Origin: Amycolatopsis aidingensis
Lineage (GTDB): Bacteria; Actinomycetota; Actinomycetes; Mycobacteriales; Pseudonocardiaceae
Reading direction: 5' to 3'
Assembly: GCF_018885265.1 (NCBI RefSeq)
Contig: NZ_CP076538.1
Coordinates: 124,001-188,000, forward strand
DNA: 64,000 nt
This document shows, one piece after another, positions 1 through 6,845 of the stretch; the stretch's first letter is position 1; every line of letters begins with the position of its first letter. The notes beneath the pieces were generated by a model. It ran no database searches and was not told the origin of the DNA. It was given only the letters and a program-made list of their open reading frames with translations. The translations under genes were made by a program, and so were the position numbers.

Positions 1-1061
1 GCGGGCTGCCCGAGTTCGGCGGGGAGCTACCGGTGGCCGCGCTGGCCGAGGAGATCGACACTCCGGGCGCGGGGCGGGTGCGCGCGCTGCTCACCGTCGC
101 GGGCAACCCGGTGCTGTCCGCGCCGAACGGCGCCCGGCTGGACGAGGCACTGCCGAAGCTGGACTTCATGGTCGCGATCGACTTCTACCTGAACGAGACC
201 ACCCGGCACGCCGACGTGATCCTGCCGCCGACCGCGCACCTCGAGCGTTCGCACTACGAGCTGGCGCTGGCCGCGCTGTCCGTGCGGAATGTGGCCAAGT
301 ACGCCCCGCCGATCTTCCGGCGCGGCCGGGACCAGCGGCACGACTGGGAGATCTGCCTCGAGCTGGCCAGCCGCATCCTCGGCGGCGGTAAGCTGCTGCG
401 CCTGCTCGGCCGGGGCGGGCCGGAGGCCATGCTGGCGCTCGGGCTGCGCGCGGGCCCATACGGCCTGCGCCGCGGGCTGGGTGGCCTTTCCCTGCGGAAG
501 CTGCGCGGGTGGCCGCACGGCGTGGACCTCGGCCCGCTGCGCCGGATGCTGCCAGGGCGCCTGCCAGGCAAGGGCGGGCGGATCGACCTCGCCCCGCGTA
601 CCTATCTTGACGACCTGCCGCGGTTGCGGGAACGGCTTGCCGCCGCGCGGCAGACCGACGAGCTGGTGCTGATCGGCAGGCGGCAGCTGCGCAGCAACAA
701 CTCCTGGATGCACAACAGCAGGCGGCTGGTGAAGGGCAAACCCCGGTGCACCCTGCTGGTGCATCCGGAGGACGCGCGCAGCCGGGGGCTCGCCGAGGGT
801 GACCTGGCCACGCTGTCCTCGGCGGTCGGCGAGATCACGGTGCCGGTCGAGCTCACCGACTCGGTGATGCGCGGGGTGGTCAGCCTGCCGCACGGCTGGG
901 GGCACGGCCGGGAGGGCACCCGGCTGCGGGTGGCCGCCGAGCACGCCGGGGTCAGCGTCAACGACGTCACCGACGACGCCTTCGTGGACGGGCTGACCGG
1001 CACCGCCGCCTTCTCCGGGGTCCGGGTACGGCTGCGCGCCGGTACCGACTCCCGGCGGTAG
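1..1061 (+). CDS. molybdopterin-dependent oxidoreductase, C-terminal part (5' truncated by window edge)
   Basis: The reading frame is open from the first bases, so only the C-terminal ~350 residues are present. The visible part holds the end of the catalytic domain (AGNPVLSAPNG followed by DFYLNETTRHADVILPPTAH, the usual family stretch around the cofactor pocket). The last ~120 residues form a molydopterin-dinucleotide-binding fold (RSNNSWMHNSRRL, HPEDA, SLPHGWGH). This places it in the bis-MGD family of formate dehydrogenase, assimilatory nitrate reductase and related enzymes. The substrate cannot be told from this part, because the iron-sulfur N-terminus and the Mo ligand lie upstream of the window. 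The next gene starts 92 bp downstream. Confidence 0.88.
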   Translation, partial: GLPEFGGELPVAALAEEIDTPGAGRVRALLTVAGNPVLSAPNGARLDEALPKLDFMVAIDFYLNETTRHADVILPPTAHLERSHYELALAALSVRNVAKYAPPIFRRGRDQRHDWEICLELASRILGGGKLLRLLGRGGPEAMLALGLRAGPYGLRRGLGGLSLRKLRGWPHGVDLGPLRRMLPGRLPGKGGRIDLAPRTYLDDLPRLRERLAAARQTDELVLIGRRQLRSNNSWMHNSRRLVKGKPRCTLLVHPEDARSRGLAEGDLATLSSAVGEITVPVELTDSVMRGVVSLPHGWGHGREGTRLRVAAEHAGVSVNDVTDDAFVDGLTGTAAFSGVRVRLRAGTDSRR

Positions 1062-1153
1062 CGGGCAGCGGACCGGGATACCGCACGCGTCGTAACGGAA
1101 GAGTCGCCTGGCGACGGATACGCGTGGCGGCGTTCGAAGGGTAACTTTCAGGG

Positions 1154-2281
1154 GTGTTCCCTGGCAGACGGCAGCTCGGCGACGTGCTCCGCACGCTCGT
1201 GCTGGCGGGCTTCGTGCTCGGTGCCACCACCATGGCCGCCCGGCAGCAGCCGGACGCGCGGGCGCTGGACCTGGTCGGGTACGGCTGGCTGGTGGCCACC
1301 GCGCTGCCGCTGCTGGCCTGCCGCCGGTACCCGTTGCTGGCGTTCGCGGTCAGTTCGGTGCTCGCGCTGACCTACTACTGGTCCGGTTATCCCGGTGGCC
1401 CCGCGATCGTGCTGCCTGGGGCCGCGCTGTTCGTGCTGACCAGGGTGCGCGGTCCGGCCACCGCCAGCATCGCGGGCGCTGCCCTGCTGGTCGCCCTGTA
1501 CCTGGTGCACGCGGGCAGCAGCGGGGACTGGCTGCCACCGCTGCCCGCGGCCGGGCTGGTCGCCGGGGTCGCCGCGGTGGTCGGGATCGGCACCGCGCTG
1601 CGGCACCGCAGGGCCGCCCAGCGAGCCACCCGCGAGCAGCAGGCCGAGCATGCGCAGCGGCTCGCCGAGCAGGACCGGTTGCGGGTCGCCCGCGAGGTGC
1701 ACGATGTGGTCGCGCACAGCCTCGCGATGATCAACGTGCAGGCCGGAGTGGCCGCGCATGTCGCCGACCGCAGGCCGGAGGAGGCCCGTAAGGCGTTGCA
1801 GCACATCAAGGAGGCGAGTGCGGAGGCACTGACCGACCTGCGCGCCACGCTGGAGGTGCTGCGCGGCGGCGACCGCAAGGAGGGAACGGCCGAACCCTCG
1901 GCCAGCCTGCGGCATATCGCCGAACTGATCGACCACGCGCAGGCCGTCGGGATCGATGTCTACGTGCGCGGCGAGCCGGGGGAGCTGCCACCGGACGTGG
2001 ACGGCGCGGCCTACCGCATCCTGCAGGAGTCGCTGACCAACGTGATCCGGCACGCCAACCAGCCCAGCTCGGTCACCGTCCAGTTCGGACGCCGGGACGG
2101 GTCGCTGGAGATGGTGGTGCGGGACGACGGGATGGGTGCCACCGCGCCCCGGCAGGGTAACGGGCTGCGCGGGATGCGGGAGCGCTCCGAGGCGCTTGGT
2201 GGGCGGTTCACCGCGAGCGCGACCGTGGAGGGTGGCTTCGAGGTGCGCGCAGTGCTCCCGGTTCCGGCGACCGGATCCTGA
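1154..2281 (+). CDS. sensor histidine kinase, NarL/DesK (HisKA_3) type
   Basis: A 375-residue membrane sensor kinase. The first ~150 residues hold about five hydrophobic segments and no extracellular domain. They are followed by the dimerisation helix with phospho-acceptor His183 in VAREVHDVVAHSLA and an HATPase_c domain (N-box around LQESLTNVIRHA, G-box DDGMG and GNGLRGM). The start is GTG after AGGGG. It would phosphorylate the response regulator at 3161-3826, the last gene of the same compact plus-strand cluster. A phosphodiesterase gene lies between the two. The signal is unknown; the few-loop input domain suggests an intramembrane or envelope cue (inference). Confidence 0.9.
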   Translation: MFPGRRQLGDVLRTLVLAGFVLGATTMAARQQPDARALDLVGYGWLVATALPLLACRRYPLLAFAVSSVLALTYYWSGYPGGPAIVLPGAALFVLTRVRGPATASIAGAALLVALYLVHAGSSGDWLPPLPAAGLVAGVAAVVGIGTALRHRRAAQRATREQQAEHAQRLAEQDRLRVAREVHDVVAHSLAMINVQAGVAAHVADRRPEEARKALQHIKEASAEALTDLRATLEVLRGGDRKEGTAEPSASLRHIAELIDHAQAVGIDVYVRGEPGELPPDVDGAAYRILQESLTNVIRHANQPSSVTVQFGRRDGSLEMVVRDDGMGATAPRQGNGLRGMRERSEALGGRFTASATVEGGFEVRAVLPVPATGS

Positions 2282-2322
2282 ATTCACTGCCAATCCGGCC
2301 GGAATTCGGCGAGAATGGGGTG

Positions 2323-2448
2323 ATGCGTCTTTCTCGGGAGACGGCTGGGGCATCTGTGACAACTACCGAAACACCGGCGCGGCGCCCGTGCACCCGGGTG
2401 CTGCTGCTGGCCGGGCTGGTGCTGCGGCGAAGGGCGGACCGGGCATGA
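2323..2448 (+). CDS. possible 41-codon linking ORF
   Basis: The 163-bp gap between the kinase and the phosphodiesterase gene contains an ATG-initiated frame of 41 codons. Its TGA overlaps the ATG of the next gene (ATGA). The predicted peptide has a short leucine-rich stretch (RVLLLAGLVLRRR) flanked by arginines. No good ribosome-binding site precedes it and no family is recognised. It may be a coupling leader peptide or simply leader RNA. Confidence 0.2.
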   Translation: MRLSRETAGASVTTTETPARRPCTRVLLLAGLVLRRRADRA

Positions 2449-3164
2449 GCCCGCTGATCTCCGCGCATCGCGGCGGCGGCGAGGAGGCACCGGCCGCCAC
2501 CCTGGACGCCTACAAGAAGTCGGTGGAGACCGGGGCGGAGTACGTGGAGTTCGACGTGCGCCGCACCCGGCACGGGGAACTGGTGATCTTCCACGACGAG
2601 CGGGTCGGCCGCGGGCCGCGGGTGGACTCGATCGGCTACCGCGAGCTGTGCGAACGCGCCGGTTACCACGTGCCGGAGCTGGGCGAGGTGCTGGAACTGA
2701 TCGCCGGGGATGCCGCCGGTCACCTCGATCTGAAGGAGACCGGCTACGAGCACGAGGTGCTGGGTCTCGCGGTGGAGGTGCTCGGCGCGGACGGGTTCGT
2801 GGTCACCTCACTGGAGGACGTCTCGATCGCCCGGATCAAGCGCGAGCATCCGGGGGTGCGCACGGCGCTGTCGCTTGGCAGGCAGCTCGGTGGCCACGGC
2901 TGGCACCGGCAGCTGGGGCTGCGGCACGGGGAACTGTTCCCGTTGCGCAGGATCCGCGCCTGCGGGGCAGACTGGGTCGCGGTCCAGCACCTGCTGGCCC
3001 GGCTCACCGTGCTTGGGCTGTGTGCCCGGCACGGGATCGGGACGATGGTGTGGACGGTGAACGACGACCGGGGGATCGGCAGGCTGCTCGCCGACCCGCG
3101 GGTGGACGTCCTGGTGACCGACCGGCCGCGGCGCGCGGTCGAGCTACGGGAGATGGCGGCATGA
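2445..3164 (+). CDS. glycerophosphodiester phosphodiesterase family protein
   Basis: A 239-residue GDPD TIM barrel without signal peptide. The N-terminal ISAHRGGGEEAPAATL matches the family's HR(G)-x-PENT active-site motif with alanine replacing the Asn. EFDVRRTRHGELVIFHDE supplies the metal-binding E-x-D and the second catalytic His. VWTVND near the C-terminus is also typical. The family hydrolyses glycerophosphodiesters to glycerol-3-phosphate and an alcohol. The start chosen is the ATG at 2445, because the barrel begins there; the upstream part of the open frame is not conserved-looking. The gene overlaps the following response regulator by ATGA, so it is translated with a two-component system. 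Confidence 0.88.
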   Translation: MSPLISAHRGGGEEAPAATLDAYKKSVETGAEYVEFDVRRTRHGELVIFHDERVGRGPRVDSIGYRELCERAGYHVPELGEVLELIAGDAAGHLDLKETGYEHEVLGLAVEVLGADGFVVTSLEDVSIARIKREHPGVRTALSLGRQLGGHGWHRQLGLRHGELFPLRRIRACGADWVAVQHLLARLTVLGLCARHGIGTMVWTVNDDRGIGRLLADPRVDVLVTDRPRRAVELREMAA

Positions 3165-3826
3165 TCTCGGTAGTCCTTGCCGACGACCAGGCGCTGGTGC
3201 GTGCCGGTTTCCGGGTGCTGCTGGAGACCGAGGAGGGTTTCCAGGTGTGCGGGGAGGCCGCGGACGGGGAGCAGGCGGTCGCGCTGGCCCGGCGGCACCG
3301 GCCGGACATCGTGGTGATGGACGTGCGGATGCCAGGAACCGACGGGATCGAGGCGACACGGCGGATCACCGGCGACCCCGAGCTGGCTGAGGTCAAGGTG
3401 CTGGTGCTGACCACCTTCGACGTGGACGAGTACGTCTACGAGGCGCTGCGCGCGGGGGCCAGCGGGTTCCTGCTCAAGGACACCGACCCGGTGGAGCTGC
3501 TGCGTGCCCTGCGGGTGGTGGCCGCGGGGGAGGCGCTGCTGGCGCCGACGGTCACCCGCAGGCTGATCGCCGAGTTCGTGGACCGCCCGGAGAACCGCCG
3601 GGTGCACACCGGGGCGGTGCGGGAGGTCACCGAACGGGAGCGGGAGGTGCTGGCCCTGGTGGCTGGCGGGCTTTCCAACGAGGAGATCGCGGGCCAGCTG
3701 GTGATCTCCACCGCGACCGCCCGCACCCACGTCAGCCGGATCATGACCAAGGTCGGGGCGCGGGACCGGGCGCAGCTGGTGGTGCTCGCCTACGAGTCCG
3801 GGCTGGTCCGGCCCCGCGACCTCTAG
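3161..3826 (+). CDS. response regulator, NarL/LuxR family
   Basis: A 221-residue DNA-binding response regulator. The receiver domain has acidic residues in VLADDQ, phospho-acceptor Asp54 (VVMDVRMPG), the switch residue region VLTTFD and Lys in FLLKD. The C-terminal LuxR helix-turn-helix runs from TEREREVLALVAGGLSNEEI to TARTHVSRIMTKVGARDR. It is the evident partner of the HisKA_3 kinase at 1154-2281. The start ATG overlaps the stop of the phosphodiesterase gene. The gene is followed 3 bp later by a convergent transporter gene. Confidence 0.93.
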   Translation: MISVVLADDQALVRAGFRVLLETEEGFQVCGEAADGEQAVALARRHRPDIVVMDVRMPGTDGIEATRRITGDPELAEVKVLVLTTFDVDEYVYEALRAGASGFLLKDTDPVELLRALRVVAAGEALLAPTVTRRLIAEFVDRPENRRVHTGAVREVTEREREVLALVAGGLSNEEIAGQLVISTATARTHVSRIMTKVGARDRAQLVVLAYESGLVRPRDL

Positions 3827-3829
3827 CGG

Positions 3830-5407
3830 TCAGCCGACGACGGCGGGCTCCCCGCACTCGTCGTCCTCGTCCGTGTGGTGCTGTTCCGGCGCCGCTGCCT
3901 GGCTGCCCTTGCGCAGCAGCGCGGCCACCGCGACGGTGACCCCGGTCAACAACACCGCCAGCACGATCGTGGTCAGCGTCATCCCGTGCACGAAGGCGTC
4001 CCTGGTCACCGCGAGCAACCGCGCCCCGAGCCCGGAAGGCAGGTCGGCCGCGGCGGCCACCGCGCCGCCGAGGGTGTCCCGCGCGGCATCGGCCACCCCG
4101 GCCGGCAGGCCCGCGGGCAGGGCGTCCCCGGCCAGCCTGCCCTGGTAGACGGCGGCCCCGATGCTGCCCGCGATCGCCACCCCGAGTGCGATGCCCAGCT
4201 CGTTGCCGGTCTCCGCGGTCCCGGATGCGGTGCCTGCCCGCTCGGCGGGTGCGCTGCCGATGATTAGGTCGTAGGTGAGCACCATCGTGGGGTTCAGGCT
4301 GAGGTTGAGCAGGATGAACCCGGTCAGCGCCAGCCCGGCCCCGGAGGAACCGGCCCCGGCGATGATCCCGAGACCGGCCACGGCCAGCAGCATGGCGGCG
4401 ACGATCAGCCGCGGCGGGCTGATCCGCTGGGCCAGCGAGGGGACCAGCAGGCTGGCGAGCACCCCGGCCACCATCGCCGGGATGGTCCACAGTCCCGCGG
4501 CCAGCGGGGAGAACCCGAGCACCAGTTGCAGGTACTGCATGAGGAAGAACTGCATGGCGGCCAGCACGAACAGCGAGGTGGTCTGCGCCCCGATGGAGGC
4601 GTTGAACGAGCGGTTGCCGAACAGGGCCAGGTCCAGCAGCGGGTTGCTCAGCCCGCGCTGCCGCCGCAGGAACACCCAGCCGACCAGCGCCCCGGCGGCA
4701 AGGGACAGCAGCGCGGTCGCCGAGGGCCCGCCCTTGGCGAGTTCCTTCACCCCGTAGACGATCGGCAGGATCGAGGCCATCGCCAGTGCGATGCTGGCCA
4801 GGTCCACCCGGCCGGCGGCGGCCGTGCGGTACTCCGGCAGCACGACCGGGCCGAGGCCGATCAGCAGCAGCATCACCGGCACCGCGGGCAGGAAGACCGA
4901 GCCCCACCAGAATGCCTCCAGCAGGACGCCGCTGACCAGCGGCCCGATCGCCCCGCCGAGCATGAAGCTGGTCGACCACACCGCGATCGCGCGCCTGCGT
5001 TGCGTCCCGTCCCGGAACATGTTGCTGATCAGCGCCAGGGTGGATGGCAGCAGGGTGGCCCCGGTGACGCCGAGCAGGGCCCGGCCCGCGATCAGCAGTT
5101 CGGCGCTGCCGGCGAAGGCGGTGAGCATGGAGGCCGCGCCGAACGCGGCCCCGCCGATCATGAGCAGCCTGCGCCTGCCGATCCGGTCGCCGAGCGTGCC
5201 CATCACCACCAGCAGCCCGGCGATCAGGAAGCCGTAGATGTCCACGATCCACAGCATCTGGGTGCTGGTCGGTTGCAGGTCGGCGCTGAGTTTCGGCACC
5301 GCGAGGTGCAGTGCGGTGAAATCCATGGCGATGACCAGCGCGGGCAGGGTGAGCACGACCAGCCCCACCCACTCGCGCAGCCCCGCCTTCGGCGTGGTTT
5401 CGGACAT
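3830..5407 (-). CDS. MFS transporter, DHA2 (EmrB/QacA/SmvA) drug-efflux type
   Basis: A 525-residue inner-membrane protein with about 14 hydrophobic segments, the usual count for DHA2 proton antiporters. Family signatures are motif C-like DFTALHLAVPKLSADLQ in helix 1, the D-x-x-G-R-R-R motif A (GTLGDRIGRRRLLMIGG) between helices 2 and 3, and a QacA-like GAAFGAASML segment. The likely role is export of cationic or amphipathic compounds. The ATG start has GGGAGG upstream. A promoter with a 19-bp spacer lies about 40 bp upstream, suggesting MerR-family control, but no regulator gene is adjacent. Confidence 0.9.
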   Translation of the reverse strand: MSETTPKAGLREWVGLVVLTLPALVIAMDFTALHLAVPKLSADLQPTSTQMLWIVDIYGFLIAGLLVVMGTLGDRIGRRRLLMIGGAAFGAASMLTAFAGSAELLIAGRALLGVTGATLLPSTLALISNMFRDGTQRRRAIAVWSTSFMLGGAIGPLVSGVLLEAFWWGSVFLPAVPVMLLLIGLGPVVLPEYRTAAAGRVDLASIALAMASILPIVYGVKELAKGGPSATALLSLAAGALVGWVFLRRQRGLSNPLLDLALFGNRSFNASIGAQTTSLFVLAAMQFFLMQYLQLVLGFSPLAAGLWTIPAMVAGVLASLLVPSLAQRISPPRLIVAAMLLAVAGLGIIAGAGSSGAGLALTGFILLNLSLNPTMVLTYDLIIGSAPAERAGTASGTAETGNELGIALGVAIAGSIGAAVYQGRLAGDALPAGLPAGVADAARDTLGGAVAAAADLPSGLGARLLAVTRDAFVHGMTLTTIVLAVLLTGVTVAVAALLRKGSQAAAPEQHHTDEDDECGEPAVVG

Positions 5408-5446
5408 TGGCTCCAGCCTCCCGTGCAGATCCCGGTACTGATCACG

Positions 5447-5478
5447 AGGCTAGAAGTTGAAGTTGTGTTGAGGTCAAC
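5447..5478 (-). promoter_or_regulatory. MerR-type promoter with 19-bp spacer for the efflux gene
   Basis: Read on the minus strand, TTGACC and TAGCCT are separated by exactly 19 bp. This is the over-long spacing typical of promoters that MerR-family activators untwist. An inverted repeat GTTGA-GG-TCAAC covers the -35 element, and the spacer contains repeated AACTTC/AACTT units. The elements sit about 40 bp upstream of the efflux gene start. The assignment rests on spacing and orientation only. Confidence 0.45.
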
Positions 5479-5500
5479 GCTCGGGTCTGTGAGCGCGGCC

Positions 5501-5581
5501 TCAGCGATGGCGCAGGTCCCGGACCAGCCGCACCACGAAGACCACCGCGAGCACGGCGACGATGGCGATCTCCAGCAGCAT
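5501..5581 (-). CDS. 26-residue single-pass membrane peptide (candidate)
   Basis: ATG preceded at good distance by a near-perfect ribosome-binding site (GGAGAGGAGG). The peptide starts MLLEIAIVAVLAVVFVV and ends RLVRDLRHR: one membrane helix with a basic cytoplasmic tail. It lies upstream of the efflux-pump gene on the same strand, but the MerR-like promoter lies between them. No family is recognised. Support comes from the Shine-Dalgarno sequence and the clean membrane-helix topology; it is too short for standard gene finding. Confidence 0.42.
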   Translation of the reverse strand: MLLEIAIVAVLAVVFVVRLVRDLRHR

Positions 5582-5717
5582 GCCGCCTCCTCTCCCCGGT
5601 GATGCTGCTCCCGGCCTTCCCGGTGTGGTGGGAGGGTGCCCCGCGACGCGGCCGATCTCACCCGTACGAGGGGCAGATGGTCACCCGGTTGACAGAAACA
5701 CCTGCGCATGCTGTCGT

Positions 5718-5739
5718 GTAAACATACCGGTCGGTTTAC
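5718..5739. promoter_or_regulatory. TetR-type operator upstream of the MDR gene
   Basis: A 22-bp inverted repeat, GTAAAC-N10-GTTTAC, with centre ATACCGGTCG. It resembles the A/T-flanked ACCGGTCGGT-type palindromes bound by many actinobacterial TetR repressors. It ends 17 bp before the ATG of the oxidoreductase gene, where a bound repressor would block initiation. No TetR gene lies nearby, so the regulator would act in trans. Confidence 0.5.
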
Positions 5740-5756
5740 TTCGTGGGAGGCGAGAC

Positions 5757-6818
5757 ATGCGTGCGGTACTGCTCACCGGGTTCGGCGGGCCGGAGCGGCT
5801 GGTGTACCGGGAGGACGTGCCGGACCCGCGGGCGGCGGCCGGTGAGGTGCGGGTGCGGGTCGGCGCCGCCGGGCTGAACAACACCGACCTCTGGACCAGG
5901 CAGGGTGCCTACGGTTCGGCCGGGGACCCGTCCGCGACCACCGGCTGGCGCCGCGAACCGTTGCGTTTCCCGCGGATCCAGGGTGCCGATGTGGCCGGCC
6001 GGATCGACCAGGTCGGCCCGGGAGTCACCGCGGACCGGATCGGCCAGCGGGTGCTGGTGGACCCGATGCTCTACCACGGTGGCGAGCGGGAACTGGTGAC
6101 CACCGACTACCTCGGCAGCGAGCGCGACGGCGGGTTCGCCGAGCTGGTCACGGTGCCAGCCGAGCTGGCGCATCCGGTGCGCAGCCCGCTGTCGGACGCC
6201 GAACTGGCCACCTTCCCCACCGCGTACACCACCGCGTTGCGGATGCTGGGCAGGGCAGGTCTTGCCGAGGGGGAGACCGTGGTGGTCACCGGGGCCTCCG
6301 GCGGGGTCGGCTCGGCGCTGGTCCAGCTCGCGCGTGCCCGGGGCGCCAGGGTGGTGGCGGTGGCCGGTGCTGGCAAGCACAAGGCGGTACGCGAGCTGGG
6401 CGCGGAGGCGGTGGTGGACCGGGCGGCGCCCGACCTGGCCGCCGCGCTGGCCGATGCGCTGGGCGGGCGCGAGGCCGAGGTGGTCGCCGATGTGGTGGCC
6501 GGACCCTCGTTCTCGGCGCTGCTCGGCGTGCTAGCCCCGCTCGGCCGCTACGTGGTCGCTGGCGGGATCGCGGGTCCCGTCGTGCAGACCGACCTGCGCA
6601 CGGTGTACCTGCGGCAGCTCCAGCTGATCGGCTCCTCCTTCGGCACCCACGCCGACTTCGCCCGGCTGCTCGCGCATATCGAGGCCGGCGAGCTGCGCCC
6701 GCTGCTGGCGGGCAGCTACCCGCTGGCCGAGCTGGCCACGGCACAGGCGGAGTTCGAGCGGAAGAACTTCTTCGGCAAGCTGGTCGTGCTGCCCGGCGAA
6801 CACCGGACCGGCGCCTGA
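5757..6818 (+). CDS. NADPH:quinone-oxidoreductase-like MDR family enzyme
   Basis: A 353-residue medium-chain dehydrogenase/reductase. The N-terminal GroES-like domain starts MRAVLLTGFGGPERL and has GLNNTDLWTRQGAYG but lacks the cysteine set of zinc alcohol dehydrogenases, so it is probably zinc-free. The Rossmann domain carries VVVTGASGGVGSALVQLA (NADP-binding GxxGGVG). The C-terminal FFGKLVV is the usual QOR ending. Likely reaction: NADPH-dependent reduction of quinones or enones. GGGAGG lies before the ATG. The TetR-type palindrome just upstream suggests substrate-inducible control. Confidence 0.88.
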   Translation: MRAVLLTGFGGPERLVYREDVPDPRAAAGEVRVRVGAAGLNNTDLWTRQGAYGSAGDPSATTGWRREPLRFPRIQGADVAGRIDQVGPGVTADRIGQRVLVDPMLYHGGERELVTTDYLGSERDGGFAELVTVPAELAHPVRSPLSDAELATFPTAYTTALRMLGRAGLAEGETVVVTGASGGVGSALVQLARARGARVVAVAGAGKHKAVRELGAEAVVDRAAPDLAAALADALGGREAEVVADVVAGPSFSALLGVLAPLGRYVVAGGIAGPVVQTDLRTVYLRQLQLIGSSFGTHADFARLLAHIEAGELRPLLAGSYPLAELATAQAEFERKNFFGKLVVLPGEHRTGA

Positions 6819-6845
6819 ACCGGCGCGAACCGGGACCGCGCCCGC

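Noticed and set aside
6819..6845. Terminator between the MDR gene and the glycosyltransferase gene
   Set aside because: The GCCTGA...TCAGGC arms are short, widely separated and overlap the two stop codons; pairing would be weak.
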